Both the position numbers and the translations under genes were made by a program. 64,000 bases of DNA from WHTX01 sp038255145 (GTDB lineage: Bacteria > Actinomycetota > Acidimicrobiia > Acidimicrobiales > CAIXPF01), in the NCBI GenBank assembly GCA_038255145.1, contig JBBSLP010000026.1, positions 1 through 64,000 of the forward strand. The letters run 5' to 3'. The notes beneath the pieces were generated by a model, which saw nothing but the letters and a program-made list of their open reading frames with translations, searched no databases and had not been told where the DNA came from. Shown here piece after piece: positions 63,575 to 64,000 of this stretch. Position 1 is the first letter of the stretch, and every line of letters starts with the position of its first letter.

Positions 63575-64000
63575 GCGCCCCGTCAGGCCGGGTCGTGGTC
63601 GTCACCGGGGCCGGGCGGGGCATCGGCAGGGCCGTGGCCGCCGACCTGGTCGCGGGCGGCGACGACGTCACCCTGGCCGCCCGCTCCCTCGACGAGGTCG
63701 GGGCCGTGGCCGCCGAGCTGACCTCCGCCGGGGGCAGGGCCCACGCCGTGGTGTGCGACGTCACCGACGAGGCCCAGGTCGCCACGCTGGTGGAGGGGGC
63801 GGCCGCACGCGGTGGTGGGCGCATCGACGTGCTGGTGTGCTGTGCCGGGGTGGCCCACGTGGCCCCCTTCACCGAGCTGAGCCGCCAGCAGTGGGACGAG
63901 AGCCTCGGTTCCACCCTGACGGGCACGTTCCTGTGCTGTCGGGCCGCGGTGGGCCACATGGGCGCGGGTGGGTTGATCGTGGTGCTGTCCTCCATCGCCG
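63571..64000 (+). CDS. SDR family oxidoreductase, possibly sepiapterin-reductase-like (partial)
   Basis: A short-chain dehydrogenase, cut by the window end after 143 residues. VVVVTGAGRGIGRAVAADL is the NADPH motif, VCDVTDEAQV follows, and VLVCCAGVAHVAPF corresponds to the NNAG motif. A GTG at 63571 overlaps the folE stop (GTGA). Coupling to GTP cyclohydrolase and PTPS suggests reduction of 6-pyruvoyl-tetrahydropterin to tetrahydrobiopterin, but SDR families are broad. The catalytic Tyr-Lys and the C-terminus lie beyond the window. Confidence 0.8.
   Translation, partial: MSAPSGRVVVVTGAGRGIGRAVAADLVAGGDDVTLAARSLDEVGAVAAELTSAGGRAHAVVCDVTDEAQVATLVEGAAARGGGRIDVLVCCAGVAHVAPFTELSRQQWDESLGSTLTGTFLCCRAAVGHMGAGGLIVVLSSIA

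Overview
The window is one continuous stretch of very GC-rich chromosome with gene pairs on both strands, frequent ATGA/GTGA stop-start overlaps, many GTG starts and G/C-biased third positions. The content (a cvnA-D style conservon, Usp-like proteins, TIGR03084-like and DUF559/AbiEi-like genes, Thr/Pro-rich secreted proteins, no IS elements, no rRNA or tRNA seen) fits a high-GC actinobacterium, most likely of the class Acidimicrobiia. That placement is inferred from gene style, not from a marker gene.

Layout. 1-6.4 kb: a cut-off membrane protein, the ribosome rescue hydrolase ArfB, an alpha/beta hydrolase, a nitroreductase, a SpoU methyltransferase, a dodecin-Usp fusion divergent from a stand-alone dodecin, a GDP-mannose-epimerase-like sugar enzyme and an SDR. 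6.5-12 kb: a complete conservon (sensor kinase-like CvnA, roadblock CvnB, DUF742 CvnC, GTPase CvnD) with a divergent DUF4388 protein. 12-18.2 kb: glutamate synthase gltB-gltD. 18.4-21.2 kb: a CapA-like protein and a membrane metallophosphoesterase. 21.2-25.4 kb: a minus-strand cluster resembling methylamine-dehydrogenase assembly genes (MauE-like, MauA-like, MauD-like) with no heavy chain in sight. 25.4-33 kb: M18 aminopeptidase, two structured non-coding stretches, an aminotransferase that overlaps an antisense gene, a Gfo/Idh oxidoreductase, a GT2 glycosyltransferase and a phosphodiesterase. 32.9-46.1 kb: a J-domain protein, an HExxH protein, an acyl-CoA dehydrogenase, a hotdog protein, RDD, TauE/SafE, TIGR03084-like, MOSC, ferredoxin, LemA plus DUF2207, a CAP lipoprotein, a CoA-transferase and a class C beta-lactamase-like hydrolase. 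46.1-47.5 kb: an AbiEi/DUF559-like gene flanked by palindromic repeats. 47.5-56.4 kb: a PadR regulator, a ferritin-like protein, a second acyl-CoA dehydrogenase, an HNH/excalibur lipoprotein, DUF4230, a thiamine-dependent 2-hydroxyacyl-CoA lyase-like enzyme with operator-like palindromes, and a hemerythrin-Rho_N fusion. 56.4-61.7 kb: signalling genes (PAS-GGDEF-EAL, a REC protein with an ATPase remnant, a frameshifted REC-PAS-PAS-kinase). 61.8-64 kb: a broken short gene, then an operon of tandem 6-pyruvoyl-tetrahydropterin synthase, GTP cyclohydrolase I and an SDR, which reads as a tetrahydrobiopterin pathway.

The most interesting parts are the mau-like cluster (21.2-25.4 kb), the hairpin array with shared GCGG loops (29.3-29.4 kb), the repeat-flanked DUF559 gene (46.2-47.5 kb), the pterin operon (62.1-64 kb), the dodecin-Usp fusion (3.4-4.5 kb) and the frameshift in a GCC run inside the sensor kinase (60.4 kb).
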